Origin: Limanda limanda
Taxonomy: Eukaryota; Chordata; Actinopteri; Pleuronectiformes; Pleuronectidae
Assembly (NCBI RefSeq): GCF_963576545.1
Contig: NC_083655.1
Coordinates: 19,824,204-19,888,203, forward strand
Length of the DNA stretch: 64,000 bases
Direction of reading: 5' to 3'
Shown one piece after another: positions 36,491 through 48,900 of this stretch. Numbering within the stretch: the first letter of the stretch is position 1; each line of letters begins with the position of its first letter. The position numbers were made by a program, and so were the translations under genes. A model generated the notes under the pieces. That model was not told where the DNA came from. It searched no databases and saw only the letters and a list, made by a program, of their open reading frames with translations.

Positions 36491-37574
36491 ATTGCTCTTC
36501 TATTTTCATTTTTTAATAGACCTAATGCTTTTATTTAAAAAACAACTTTCCATTCTTTTCTTTGGGGAAAATTAATTATTTCCACTAATGTTTATTCAGT
36601 TCCTGGAAAAGAACATTGGTGAATGTGAATTGTACCCATCAAATACACATAATGAAGGATGGTAATATGTATCTGAGAGCTGCACTGTGTTACAGGAGTG
36701 AGCCTTAATTTGCCTTAAACTACACATTAACCCAATATCTGTGCCAGCACTAGATGACATTTAATAAGAACAGGCAGTGCTTCCAATAAATGTACCTTTG
36801 AATAACTAGTTGTGTACGCGTCTTTTATTTTTCCTCGACAAATTGTGGTCTGATATTTGTTCACATAAATAAAGGACATGTATTGTGCCATGTCCATATT
36901 TGCTCAGACAGATGTATTAAATATGAAATCAGAGGCACTGCACATTTTTTACTCATCTTGCTGAAGCAGAAGCAATTTGTCATACTTTGCAAGAGATGGC
37001 TCTCAGTCCGAGCTTCAAACAGAAACAATGAGAAGTCTGACCTGGGTCTTACTACTTTACAGAACCATTTTTATGAAGCATTGAGTTCAAAGGTAAAATC
37101 GCTTCACCAACAGAGGTTTCACTAATATGTGACAGAACAATCTATTCAGCAAAGATTTTTGAAGTTAGAGAAGTCTTGATTCTGACCTTTCAAACTCTAT
37201 ACCTACGTTCCCTTGAGCTCATGAGAGAAAATAGAGGTAGTGACGCATTTTTGAAGCCTCAACTTGTATTCCACAGCAGTGCTGTGAGTCATCCTTCTTT
37301 GTTCATGGCTCTGAAAAGGAGTCTAATGGAGCATGTAAAGAGAGAAGTGTTTATAGGGCAGCTTTGGAAAGAGGCAAGAAACAGCCAATTAACCACAGGA
37401 AAGGAACGATGGTTTGTGTGTTCCTCAAGGCACATTGAGGGAGACAAGGAACACGGAAAAAAATGCATTTTAACAAAACCAAAACGGTACTGGCTTTAAA
37501 TCACTCGTATTGTGTTTATCACCATACATGTAACATGATTTTACACTTGAGCTAATGAGAGCAGCAAGGTTTCC
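36491..37574. other. Intergenic or intronic DNA, nothing recognised
   Basis: The 107-codon plus-strand frame at 37,176-37,499 has no recognisable domain or splice context. Confidence 0.5.
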
Positions 37575-37695
37575 TCACAGCAAGAATGTTGCTGTTATGG
37601 TTCAAACCTGCCACATTATATGTTGGGTTTTCTACAGGTGCTCTGGCTTCCTGCTGCAATTCAAAGACATGCAGTGTAGGATAAGTGCCACTCCA
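37575..37695 (+). repeat. Dispersed fish repeat, 5' fragment
   Basis: Same family as 20,412: cctcacagcaagaatgttgc (37,573), ggttttctacaggtgctctg (37,625), cttcctgctgcaattcaaag (37,648) and acatgcagtgtagg. It is broken off after that. Confidence 0.6.
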
Positions 37696-38029
37696 CAATA
37701 CATTGCCAATAGCCATGTCTTCAAGCATGAATGGTTTCTGACTCCATGTGTCAGCCACCTCCACAACCTTGGTGGCACACAATATAACTTGTGTGTGCTA
37801 CCAAGGTGAAACATCTCTATGCTTCCAATGGGAAAGAGGGCTCCAATTACTGAGCACAAAAGCATTAAGTTTCCATGAACTCAATGGAATGGATGTGATT
37901 CAGATGAGAAATAATTCAATTAGGGAATGGCATTGTACATGTATGTTTTTGATTGTGTGTATTTGAACGACAAACCTTGTAAATAATCGACAAACTGTCT
38001 TTGTCAAAATGACAAAGCCCCTCGTTGAA

Positions 38030-38165
38030 TAAAAAAAGTGCTGCCCAAAGATGCACTGTAGGAATGTGTGTGAATGGCAAAAAAAACCTGTACTGTAAAG
38101 AGCAGTAATTGGTCATCAACACTAGAAAAGCGCTATATAAATACAGAACATTTGCCATTTATTAA
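38030..38165 (+). repeat. SINE 3' tail (L2-related)
   Basis: Ordered words gtgctgcccaaagatgcact (38,038), gtgtgaatggcaaaa (38,067), ctgtactgtaaag (38,088), 'gtcatcaacactagaaaagc' (38,112), gctatataaatacag (38,131) and 'catttgccattta'. This is the body and tail of a common fish SINE. The tRNA-like head is missing on this copy. Confidence 0.65.
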
Positions 38166-39787
38166 AGTAAAATGGTAAAATGAATATTTCATGTCTGTGT
38201 CTGTCTAAGATGAATGGTGTCATCTGATACTCAGAGCAAGGTGCAACGCAAATGACATTACAAGATTCAGAGTAACACAGTTGTCATTTTCATGTCCAGC
38301 ACCCAAGTCATTTAAACAGCAAATGCACTTGTGCCCACCCATGGGCATAATGGTCTTAAAATGAGGTGTGGTCAGGCACATTAACCTCACATTGCTATAT
38401 TTGTCCATGGCACAGCCTTTTTCTTATATTTTAAATTACCAAGATTATAGAAATATCTATTACCAAGATAGTAAGTACAGGGACTGAAAGATGGTACTCC
38501 CATTGGTTAATCCCATGTTGCACCCAAAACAAACACATGAATAAATAAGAGACCGAGAACAACCCTTTTGAACCATGTGCCTAGTACAGCTGACTTTCCC
38601 CTGCTGCAGAAATGCTCCCCCCAGTTTCTATAGTCAAAGATCTGCAATTACATATCTAGTTGATTTTACACTTGTATGTAGTGAGTCAAGTTTAAATTGC
38701 ATTAACTCAAGGAAAGAATTTGTCTACACGCTTCTGATGATCGTTTTCTTTCCTGTGTTAAAGCTTAAAACCATTATTGCATCACTTTGCAATGATCCTG
38801 CAGCATCATCTACAACTCACTAACCCCGACTGATATGCTTCAGTGATCTGAAGAGTACAACCAGACAGTACATCGTTACTGCTAAGAATGAAAAAAGTAC
38901 CATTCCTGTGGATGATGGCCTGTGCTGTAGAGAAGCTTTTAAAACTGTAGGCTACTGGATGTGTACATCTTCCTACCCAGCACCACTCAGCTCTATAACC
39001 TGCCATTCTCTAAACAAAGAAACAAAACAAAACTATGCACTGGACTTAATTTCACATATTAACGCATGCAAGTGAAGCACAATGTACATCTATCCAAATT
39101 GTGTTGAGGTGAGAAACCACATTTAGCATCTTCATAAAATACAAAGCTAATTAGATAAAAAATGATGTGCTGCCAAGATGACTTCCCATGGACACATAAG
39201 TGAAATGAATGTACACCTCCGCAGTGCTCATTCTACATCATCATTAACAAACACTTTCTTAGTTCAACCCATTTGCCAGAGAGACACATTGAACAATAAG
39301 CATGAAACTGAGGATTCCATGTATTGGAGTTGTCCATGGAGTCTGCAGTGGATTTGCTAGCTAGCTTATCAGCTACATAAGAGTTAAGATAACGGGCCAC
39401 AAACTGTCTTGTGTAAAAGTCAAAATCTAATTCTATAAAATGGAATTATTGTTTAAACATGATATCAGTGCAGATTTTAATTCTGTTATTTAACCTGGCT
39501 AGGATTTTCTGCCCATTCCCCCGCCTACCTAGCTTTTCAATGTGTGTCACTTTGCTATCTGTAATGTCTGACTGAAGTCCCTGATCTGGTAGCTTAAACC
39601 CCTGGACGGAAAACAAGAGATATCCTGTTAGATCCCTCTGGCACTGAGCCCTCAGTAAGGCCTGGGGCAATGATTTTTGTTTCCAAAATGTGATTGGTTA
39701 ATTCACCTGCCACTTTCCAAACAAATATTCAGTTTGTGAGGCTCCAGGTCTTCAGAACAACCAGTGACTGACCAGTTAATCTTCTTT
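38166..39787. other. Intergenic or intronic DNA, nothing recognised
   Basis: No gene or repeat family recognised. Confidence 0.5.
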
Positions 39788-40701
39788 GTCTAGACCAGTG
39801 GTCACCAACCCTTCGAACGCGATCGACTGGTTGATCTCTAAAACCTTCACTATCGATCCCTGGATCAGAACTGGACTCTCTGGCTTTGGTCATGCCGCAG
39901 ACCAGCTTTGTGGCAGTTGTTTGTTCTGGTGGCAGAGCTGCTGGTTTATCATGTGAGTTTCCTTTAAATGAAGTCGGATTAAAGTACTAAACTAAAACCA
40001 GGACACTACAGCATGAACACGTGCATCTTCCGGTCTGTCGATAACAAATTAATGGATTCAGATAGTGAAATCCCTGAGTCCTTTTACTTTGAAACAGATT
40101 TGGGAAGTGTTGGAAATACGTATGTTTGTGACAAATTCGATAGATGCACATTGTGGTTCACAGTATAATACACAACATCTTTGTCATTGATGTCACAAAA
40201 GTGGTAACGAATGGTAGCAATACTTCCTGTATGTGTTTCAAAATAAAAGCACTGTAACATTTTTGTTAACCAAATCCATTTGTTTTTAAAAAACAGTATT
40301 ATATCAAAATATTTGCAGCAGCGGAAGATGCATGGCTTCATACTGTATAGTACTGGTATGTCCTACACAGGGCTACTTTACAATAGGGAATAGTCATTAA
40401 TGGCCATGTTAAAGGCAAAGCCTGTGTAAAAACATTGTGCTGCAGTAGCAGCTCCTCTGCAAAACATATTGTTGAACTGAGAAGCTAAATATTGTGTATT
40501 AAACAGATGTTGTAAATATAAATTGGTATTAATGTCAATAATCTGTATTGAATATAAAGTTGCATAACTGCATTTCTTTGTTTATGTTTATGCTCGTACA
40601 TTGAGTCTTTAAAAGGAATTGCAAAAATAACTATTTTGCCTTACATTTGAAATTAAAAAGTGACCTTGGGCTTGAAAAGGTTGGTGTTCACTGGTCTAGA
40701 C
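39788..40701. mobile_element. Non-autonomous hAT element, 898 bp, with perfect 8-bp target duplications
   Basis: The element occupies 39,796-40,693. Its left end cagtggtcaccaacccttc and the inverse of its right end cagtgaacaccaacctttt form a terminal inverted repeat matching at about 15 of 19 positions. The 8 bases GTCTAGAC flank it on both sides (39,788-39,795 and 40,694-40,701), an exact target duplication that fits the hAT preference nTnnnnAn. The inside has no transposase: the only sizeable frame (40,084-40,341, minus) has no BED finger, RNase-H-like or hAT dimerisation motif. An intact duplication with diverged ends suggests moderate age. Confidence 0.9.
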
Positions 40702-42596
40702 AAAGGAGAAAAGTTACAATTTATGCTACCATTTGAAGAAAATCATTGTGAAATTGCAATCAGAAGACGATGAATTTTAAACCAAAGAGGTCAAATATAA
40801 CTAAAAAAAGATCATGAGTTTTAGATGTGTGTTGTGTGATTGCAGCCACTTTGGGCATCAGACTTTAGTTTTGTTCCCAATTTCCGACTGAAGGTAACTT
40901 CCACAGCTGATTTTTGCTATAACCTCTGCTTTTGCTGTCATGCCAAACGGCAGATCCACTCGTTCTTGGAAAGTTCGGGAAGGGAAAGAGGATGAGGGTT
41001 TTAGAGCCCAGCTGTCCGCCAGATGAAGCTTCCTGCGAGTGCTGTGAGCAGAGAGAATTCTGGGTCTGTCAACAGAGTAAATAACATGTTGTCTTTTTTC
41101 TGTCAAAGTTTTGCCTCCTTGGCGCTGTACAGTGTGTACAAAAGCACGGTGCAGTGCCAAACTAAGCTTGGCTAATTTGTGATTCTAGACTGGGGATTAT
41201 TGAGGAAGCAGAATTCATCACAGTTAACACATGGCAAACAGGGAATGTTTTCCAAGACATGGAGATGAATCAAATATTTTTGTGTTTCTACATCATCGCA
41301 ACTGTTATCAAGTACTGTTTCTATTTGTGAGAGAGTTGGGAACAGTTGCTAAAGTTTAGAATTTACTATTATTTTTTCATTTAGCTTTTCAGATGATATG
41401 ATTTCATTGAAGATCCATATCACACTTATCAAGATCAATCTGAAATGAATTCCGCTGAAATTCCGCTTCCCCGGCCTTTTCAGGGCAGTGCTTACAACAC
41501 AGTTTGTGACTGGAGCAAGTTTTGGTCCAATTTGCTGTTGCTCTCTTCAGAACTTCAGTAACTATGTTCAACTCAAAAAGTTTGTCGTTAAGTGGGCACC
41601 ATGCAGAACAAAGCCCAACTACAATTAGCTAAGGTTCCATGTGGGTGCGCCTTTAAGGCAAATGCTTGACATTAGTTTTGAGTCCTCATTCCTTTCCCGA
41701 ATTCATTACAAGCCAGTGAGATCACAGAACATGTTACACAACCGAATGATTTTTCTTTTATCTGATGATAAAGGGCAAAATGTACGGAAGAGATGAACAA
41801 TCGCATTAAAGAAACAGCAATACGTTTTGCCTGCAGTAACAGGCTGTCATTAAAAATATAGAGGTCAAAATCTGCTCTGGTGTCTGTTTCAGCTTCTGCA
41901 GATAATATACTTGTTAAATTTATGAGGGTGGCATTGAAAATTAAAATGCCTTGGGTTCTGTTACGTATACTGTGATATTCTATTCTTTAGCTATATGTAT
42001 ATATATTTTGAATTGTAATACAAAGAAAGAGTCAATTCAACTGAAATCTTACAGCAACCAAAAGGTAGATTTTCTATAATTTAATTATGTGATAAACCAA
42101 TCAGATGGATGTTTTATATAGTGGTGTTTAAGTCAGGGAGAAGAGGTCTCAGACTTTTGACCCAATCTATCTACGTAGAAAGATGAATTCTAAGTAGAAA
42201 TGAAATCCTTTCTCTTATAGTGATGTGTCCAAAAACATGAATTAGCTCAAATGTTTTATAAAAAATGTGTTGCATCAGGAAACTCGGTTCTATCAATATG
42301 AAGAACCCTTTTAATTTGAGGATGTTTGCAGTCTAATTCCAAGGTTAAACTTAATGTTTTCAGTCCAACTACAAGTAAAGAATAGAAGCAATATTTGTAA
42401 AGTGTTCAGCACAAGGCTTGACAAACAAGCCACCTATTTGGAAGCTGTGGCACCTCGGGCAAGTTGTGTCACAGACCTGGCTGAAAATGTCAATGTTAGA
42501 ACCAAAATCTTCACTTATACAAAATGCATCGTAATTCTAAGCTTCATGGTCCAAACAGAAAGATGATGAGGAATTCTGGAATTCAATTTTTAATGT
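40702..42596. other. Intergenic or intronic DNA, nothing recognised
   Basis: No gene or repeat family recognised. The 100-codon minus ORF at 40,858-41,160 has no domain. Confidence 0.5.
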
Positions 42597-42842
42597 TCAG
42601 ATAGTATTAATATAGCGCTTCTTTCGTCTTGATTACCACTCAAAGCAGTCTACATTACAGTTTTTTTTTGCCATACACATATTCATAAAGCACATCTCTG
42701 GATAGGGAAAATTATATTCTACTCTATAAGATCTTCACCCCACAGCCTGTTTCTACGAGAACCACACAGCTTGCAGGGGCAATTTTGGTACGCAGAATGG
42801 GGAAGACTGGGACCAGCTTTACCCCTGAGCCACAGCCACCCC
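42597..42842 (-). repeat. tRNA-derived SINE, head to tail
   Basis: On the minus strand the order is: tRNA-like head (ggctgtggctcaggggtaaa, from 42,842), a middle containing the inverse of 'gcaggggcaattttgg' (42,774), and the tail, the inverse of atatagcgcttctttcgtc (42,611) with 'accactcaaagcagtctaca'. This is a nearly complete copy of the SINE whose tail alone is at 38,030. The head keeps an A-box-like TGGCTCAGGGG, but the B box is degraded. Confidence 0.7.
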
Positions 42843-42945
42843 CTTTACCGATTAAAGCACAGCATCTATTACAGCGTCCACTTCCGTCTCAACATGCATG
42901 CTCACATTTAAACTTAATGTTCTTAACCTGAGCTGAATTGCAGTC

Positions 42946-43022
42946 TGTACTGTGGGAGAAAGTATTCAGAAAAAACCTAGACAGCCACAGGGGGATCATA
43001 CAAACTTCACACATGTTTACAC
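42946..43022 (-). repeat. Dispersed fish repeat, minus-strand fragment
   Basis: Inverse of the family's central part: 'ctgtgggagaaagtattcag' (42,951), 'acctagacagccacaggggg' (42,977) and tcatacaaacttcacaca (42,998). Confidence 0.6.
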
Positions 43023-43062
43023 CTAGAACATTCCCGTTTTCTTAACATGAAATGTGAAAAAA

Positions 43063-43117
43063 ATAAATATTACTTTAGCTTGAATCATGTCATGATTCAA
43101 GCTAAAGTAATATTTAT
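43063..43117. repeat. 55-bp near-perfect palindrome
   Basis: Two perfect 27-bp arms (43,063-43,089 and 43,091-43,117) around one T at 43,090. The inner part reads gcttgaatcatg-t-catgattcaagc. The match ends abruptly on both sides. Confidence 0.95.
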
Positions 43118-45645
43118 ATTTTTTATTTATTTTTCAAAGTTAAAGTAAAAAGGAAGGCTTATGTGATTTCAGTCCCAGTTAAGAATGTACTAGCTAAATC
43201 TCTTTTGAAGGCCCATAAATGCATATGTATACTGTAAAATATCTCCTTTGGATAATGCAAGGATTGGATATTGTAAATAGTACTTTTTACCCAAGAAAGC
43301 GGACAACCGAGCAAACATTTCACTTATTCTGTACACACTGCATGTCCAACCATATTTGCTTGTTCAAAGGGATTTTTGCAAAAGAGTGGCGTATTCACAC
43401 AGGCTCCTTTTAAAGCTCCTGTTTGAGCTTTCTGGGGACAGTCACCTTGACTTGTGTAAAACTGTGGTCAGATCTTTTATGCAGGATGTTACAACAATAT
43501 TACTGCTCAGCTGTTACTCAAGTCAAGCGTGATAATCTTGTCAACCACACTGACCTCACGGCTGAGGTCCCTCCCAGGACTTTAGAACATGTAAATTCTT
43601 CGGCCATTACCACCTTAGCCGGGCAGAAAATGCCCTTCTCTCTGGGATATATGCTCTATTGATTTAACTGCCTCAGAGACACGAGGAAGCCCTTCTGCTC
43701 CTTTTAACATGTTAGCGTTTTCCTCAGTGTGCTGCCACCATGACCAACCACTTTGTACACATTGCACTTTCTTCACGTTAATGAAATCGATAAAGTATAA
43801 CTAAATACAACATAATATAATTAAAGGCAGCCTTGGGTTGAGAAACAAGTACAATAAGACAACTTATCAAAACATTTGCGCATGTAGGGAACAAAGGTTT
43901 TTGCAAATAGTGGTGGATTAAACAGGTGCCTTCATACCTGGATATTATTTCTATATTTTAAAACACAGTAATACAATGAGTCAAATATAATAGAATATTA
44001 GCAATGAAATTCAGGGTGGCATATGGTGAAGGCGTTACCAACTACTGGATACTAGTTGGAAGGTGGGATGTTACGTAGAAGTTACCTATTAAGGGTTGAG
44101 ACTTGTTCATTGCAGCCTAGTTGTTGTGTGTTGGTACGACAGACACAGATCATTTAAAGAAGCCCTGACACTGTATTGGGCTTATTTCATAAATTTTATG
44201 TTTTTTTTGTAGTTCTCACCACTCTAGATTGGTCTTGGCCGTCCTTTTGTTTGGACACAGGAACTGCCGAACTAGTCTTTTAGACTCTCTCACCTCAAGG
44301 GGATGGTAGCCTACGGCTGAGGAGATATTTGCAGAACATGTTATTTTTTGCGTAATCTTGTTTATGTTTTTAATATGTTAGTTAAATAGTGTTTCAAAGG
44401 TGTTAACTTCTTTTTTGTGCCATCATTTATACATTTTTTCACCTCATGCGCCCAGCCTTGCTGAGGTGACAGCTACGAGCTTAAGCCGACCTATGACAAC
44501 CGTGTCATTGGCAAACTTACCATTTAAATTCTAGCTGCTCCAGACCCAACAATCACATGTCTGTACCAGGAGAACGGCGGGAGACTAAATACTGCACACA
44601 GCGTTAGGACTGTAATCAGTCAGAGTTGACGTGGCTGGTGGATTAATGTGCCCAAAGGCCCTGAGGCTACCCTGTGTCTGCAGCCCCACCTTACACATCA
44701 TGTCATCATGCTTTGTAAAAAAAAAAAAGAAGAGTGCTAGGCATATTACACAGCCCACACACACTCGCGGCCCACTGACACACAGTGTAGATAGCCTTCA
44801 CTTTGAACAGCAGTCCTACAGAAAAACAAAGCGTATCCACAGCTTTTAGCTTTCTAAGTCAACAGGTACAGCATCTGCACCAGTAGAGTATACCCTGTTT
44901 ACAGGGGCTAAATCTCAGCATCCTTACAGAGACAAAAATCTAACCGCTGTGCAATACCCACGTAAAACAAAGCCATTCAAAAATACAATAATCACATAAT
45001 AACAGCAGCACAGCCAAGAATGGATAGTCCAACCTCTACTTGTTTTTCTTTCTTGTTTTTTTCTGACAAATAAGTATTTAATGAGGCTGGCAAAATACAA
45101 TAAGCACAAAATATCTCTTTCAATGCACATCAGAGACAGAGGTTTTAGTGTGTTTAAGCCTATTGTGGATGTCAGCCTATTTTAGATTAGTCCCAGGTGG
45201 TCAAAGAGCTATCTCAACATTGGGAAATACCAACTATACTTTCCTCTTAAAAGTCTCATGAGTGATCTTGCTGACATATCCTCAAATTCTTTAATATACT
45301 CTGAATTAACCACACATTCTCCCAACACCTTCTTCCAGATCACCTGCATATTTCCTCTGGAGGTCAACTGTTTCTGTATGAAGATATTTTAAAGAGATTG
45401 ATGGAATATTATTCAAAAAAGTCTACTAGATGTTGCCTGTACCCATCTCGACCGAATTGCTCATAGTGAAATCATCTGCTTGTTGGACACTGTGATGGCC
45501 GCACCAGCAACCATACATGCTGAAACTCGGTAACATGGTGGTAACTTCCTAATTTGCTTAGTTCTTTTCGCACAAGCACCCACTTCATTTATTAATTAAC
45601 TGGACACATTTTGATTTCATACAACATACTTTTATTTATTAAATA
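43118..45645. other. Intergenic or intronic DNA, nothing recognised
   Basis: No gene or repeat family recognised; 12 A in a row at about 44,719 is the only low-complexity run. Confidence 0.5.
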
Positions 45646-46215
45646 TCTTTTTTCTGTGATAATTAATTATGTTTTCTTTGAGTTATCAGTTCCTGGGGGT
45701 TGTTGCTGGAGTCATCTCAGCAAAAGGAGGCCCAGCTGCAGCAGACAACCTTAAATGGCTTTGTGTACTAATTGGACTGCACCATGTATCATGTTATCAC
45801 GGGGATGGACATCATTTCCTTATCTCAATTTGTAGTTGTTAAATCCTTGATTATTGTTTGATATTTATATTTAATTAATTTCCCTTAGTTAATATTATAT
45901 GGTCTTGTACTCGGGTGTTATGTTGTGGCTGTAGTTTGTTTTCGATGTTAGTATGTCCTAAGTCTATCCCCCTCTTTGGTTTCGATTGGCTTGACCAGCC
46001 ACCATATATGTTCCCTCATCTCAGTTGAGTGTTTTTTTTTCTTTTTTGTGATGCTGTTAACTGGTCTACAGCAGTTACAGGAGGCTAGTTCAAAAAATTG
46101 ACTATTTGTGAAATTTATCTTTTTGGCATTTTGTTAATGAAAACCAAATTAAAAAACAACCTTTTTTCAAAGAAACCCTGTGGCTCTCTAGTCTTTGCGC
46201 TCGGTCCCTGACAGA
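45646..46215 (+). repeat. Possible retroelement LTR or 3' UTR remnant
   Basis: A T-rich stretch with ttggcttgaccagccaccat (45,987), a poly-T run near 46,030, a run of A-rich signals and, at the end, ctttgcgctcggtccctgac (46,193). Similar 'tgcgct...ggtcc...tgaca' endings occur in fish retroelements. No coding part is attached and the limits are unclear. Confidence 0.25.
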
Positions 46216-47300
46216 CACATTCTGAGACATGTACAATCTTCTCATTAATTGGCCACCTTCAGTTGATCTTCATCCTGTAGATATCTGTCACGCTTGTCTT
46301 TCAGCCACTGTACTTTTCGGATTTGTAATATGCTATCATACTTTCTTGCCATGTTGCAGCTGTGCTGTCCAGTAGCATTAAGTGTCATATTATTTGAAAC
46401 TATAATTTACTTTATGAAGATGGCAACAGGATGTTGTCCTAATCGATGTTCATGGGCAGATGGGTTCCAGTCTTTTAATTCTAAAGTGATATTAAAAAAT
46501 TTAAAAAAGAGAAGGCAATCCCGGCCCCTAAACTGAGGTCTAGGCAATCCTCTGCCTGAATCCACACCAGAGCCTGACCACCGGAGCTCCGATGCTCAGG
46601 AGGAACATGGGGTAATTAGGTTGTTTTAAGTTTAGAACTATCACTTGAAGTTGATGGTCTTTGGTTCTGTTAAGTAAGGTCACTCGATGAATAAGTATGA
46701 CTTTATGCTGTTCAGCCAATTCAGGGAACAAGAAACATTTCTGTACATCTTTTTTTGGACACACACACACACACACACACACAGTCAGTTCAACTTTGTA
46801 AAACTCTTAAAATAAAAAAAAAGAATCTAAAAGTAAAAATTCTCAAATGTTCACAGACACCACATGTGTCGGGTTAGATTTGGGGGAAATGATGCAGACA
46901 TCATCTAGATATTAATATTTCCATTTGATCTAATGGCGCAGCTATAAAAAAAAAAGTTATCTTAGGTTAGAAATGTTTCACCCACATAGCTGAACAGTTC
47001 AAACAAGATGTTAAATACTCTACACTGCTTCTGATATTATCATACATTATAGATTTTTAATTGGAAACGTGTATAAAAGCTAAATATAAATAGACTTGAG
47101 CTTTAATAAGCTTTAATGATGCTGTCAGAGGATATGTTGCATTCGCACGTACTTGTAAATGGTCAAACAATTTATGTGCAATTTGTATGATTACTGAACC
47201 CAAAGAGGGATCAAATCAAATTTAAGTGAAAATTGTTTATTATTTCGTCTTTCATTTTAAAGACTCTGATCTGCACTTGAAGGAGATAAACTCTCATTTC
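46216..47300. other. Intergenic DNA upstream of a candidate promoter
   Basis: No gene recognised. It holds a CA microsatellite at 46,759-46,783. Confidence 0.5.
46759..46783. repeat. CA microsatellite
   Basis: About twelve uninterrupted AC units. Confidence 0.95.
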
Positions 47301-47925
47301 AAAGTGTATTCATGCCTTTATGGCAGTCTGTCTTCATATCACGGCATGTTAGCTTAAACGCTCCTGGAGCTGATGCAAATGAGGCACTTTGTGTTACGGA
47401 CACTTTAACCACACATCACCGGTCTGTGTGGGATTTGTTTCCAAACGCAGCTTCACAAAGTTTACTTGTTGCGAGTTCACTGTGGGTCCCCCGCTTGCCA
47501 TTAATTATAATCCTGTCAGCACCACTCCATATGTGAGGAGCAAGGGGTTGCTGCTGTCGCCACGCGCCTCGACAGTATATACAGGCCGAGCTGGCACGGT
47601 ACAACTGTGGGAAGTGTGGGCTGGATATACTCCCCTTCACTGGCAGGCAAAGGCTGCATTATGCAAATGTAACAACGAGAGGAAAAGACAGAGGAAGGAG
47701 AGAAATGAAGTGGACGGAAAAGGAGCAAAGTAGAGAGTGCAAAGAGGAAAGAGTGAAAGTGAGCAAGAGAAGTCACACAGTGTTTAAGTGTGTGTGTGTT
47801 TGTTTTTTGTGTGTGTGTGGGGGGGTGGCGGCAAACGTGTTGACATCTCCTGCATTTAAATGCCCCCGCTCGCTCCTCTTCACTCGTCATTTAAATTGGG
47901 TCGGACAAGTGTTGGGAGAAACGTT
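47301..47925 (+). promoter_or_regulatory. Candidate promoter region of the gene starting at 48,005
   Basis: A repeat-free block, richer in G+C than its surroundings, lies directly upstream of a start codon with a splice donor. It includes an octamer-type attatgcaaatg (47,659), a ccattaattataatc homeodomain-type word (47,498), a purine-rich tract (47,680-47,770), a TG-rich tract (47,790-47,826) and TATA-like ttaaat cores at about 47,855 and 47,892. Transcription would start around 47,920 if the second is used. ORFs on both strands here (47,389-47,733 and 47,516-47,890) have no domain and overlap each other. Confidence 0.4.
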
Positions 47926-48011
47926 TCAAATGTGTTTGCAAAGACACTGAAACCTTCTCCAAGAGACGTGCAGCAGCAAGAGGAAGACACATTTAGCAGC
48001 CAATATGTCGG
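47921..48011 (+). CDS. Candidate first exon (5' UTR plus ATGTCGG) of an unidentified gene
   Basis: The start codon at 48,005-48,007 has A at -3 (gccaatATG). After only 7 coding bases there is a GT splice donor (48,012), leaving the frame in phase 1. The upstream limit is my estimate from the TATA-like word, not observed. One short upstream ORF (ATG at about 47,928, six codons) would lie in the leader. Joining to the mini-exon at 48,901 gives MSADELDEQNAKSQ, acidic and free of stops. Without splicing the frame would read 41 codons with a hydrophobic stretch, a less likely alternative. I do not recognise the gene. Confidence 0.45.
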
Positions 48012-48900
48012 GTAGGCAGTCTCTGTATTTGACAAGTTTAAATCTATTGTCTGGTCACTTTTTTACGATAGCGCTGCTTTCCCTTTTCACATTTGTTTTG
48101 ACCCCTGACCAGATATACCACAGCTGCTGATGAAGCTTTGCTGCAGAAGTGAATAGGCTTAAAATGAAATAATGGCACCATCAGGCACAGTGACTCACGG
48201 ATTGCTACTCTTAAGTGCCTCTGTGAAATGCCTTTTATATTCCAGCTCTTTCTTCACTGGGATTAAAGTATGGGAGCATTTTACAGCACTATCTAACGTA
48301 GGCTTAATGGTATGGCATACAGGAAAGGAGAATGCTAAGTGAGCAAGATGTGAGAAATGTGTCAGGGCAGACCGTAAGGCAAATGAAAACGCTGGTTGTG
48401 GTAAGCACATTCTCAGCAGAACGAAAACTGGTTCATATGTTTCATGCTGCAAACACAGAAAAGACAGAATACTGGTTTCCAAAGGTTCAGTATGTTTCTG
48501 CTGCCTAAGGAAATACTGACTTCAGGCAGCACTGTGTCCAAAACGTATTCTGCCCCAAAAGTCATTTGTAAATTCAATTTTTTTTTTAAATTTAAACAAT
48601 TCTATGCAGCATTTAAGTTTTAAATTTACAGTCCCTCATACATATTAAAATATGTCCTTTGTGTTATCTCACCAGGAAAACACTGTTCTCTACTATTGCA
48701 AATTGCTAAATAACTAAATCACTATTGACTGATTGTCAACAAACCGTTTAGGTGCGAGTATGTTCACATTCACTTCCTTGACCTTGAAAAATGGAGTCTG
48801 AAAAGAATAAATAATTGTAAATAGCTGAATATAAAATAATACATTCAATCAATGAGGGCTCTGAAGTGCCTCTCATTTTCCTCCCCACAGTTTCCCTCAG
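48012..48900 (+). other. Candidate first intron
   Basis: Runs from the donor ggGTAGGC to an acceptor with a strong pyrimidine tract (cctctcattttcctccccacag at 48,869-48,890, then tttccctcag at 48,891-48,900). Two AG acceptors 10 bases apart are possible; only the second keeps the reading frame open. The contents are unremarkable A+T-rich DNA. Confidence 0.4.

Noticed and set aside
47389..47890. 114- and 124-codon ORFs on opposite strands
   Set aside because: They overlap each other in a promoter-like, low-complexity region (GA and TG tracts) and have no domain.
48005..48130. Unspliced 41-codon ORF starting at the same ATG
   Set aside because: It has a hydrophobic stretch, but the in-frame splice to 48,901 with good donor and acceptor is the simpler reading.
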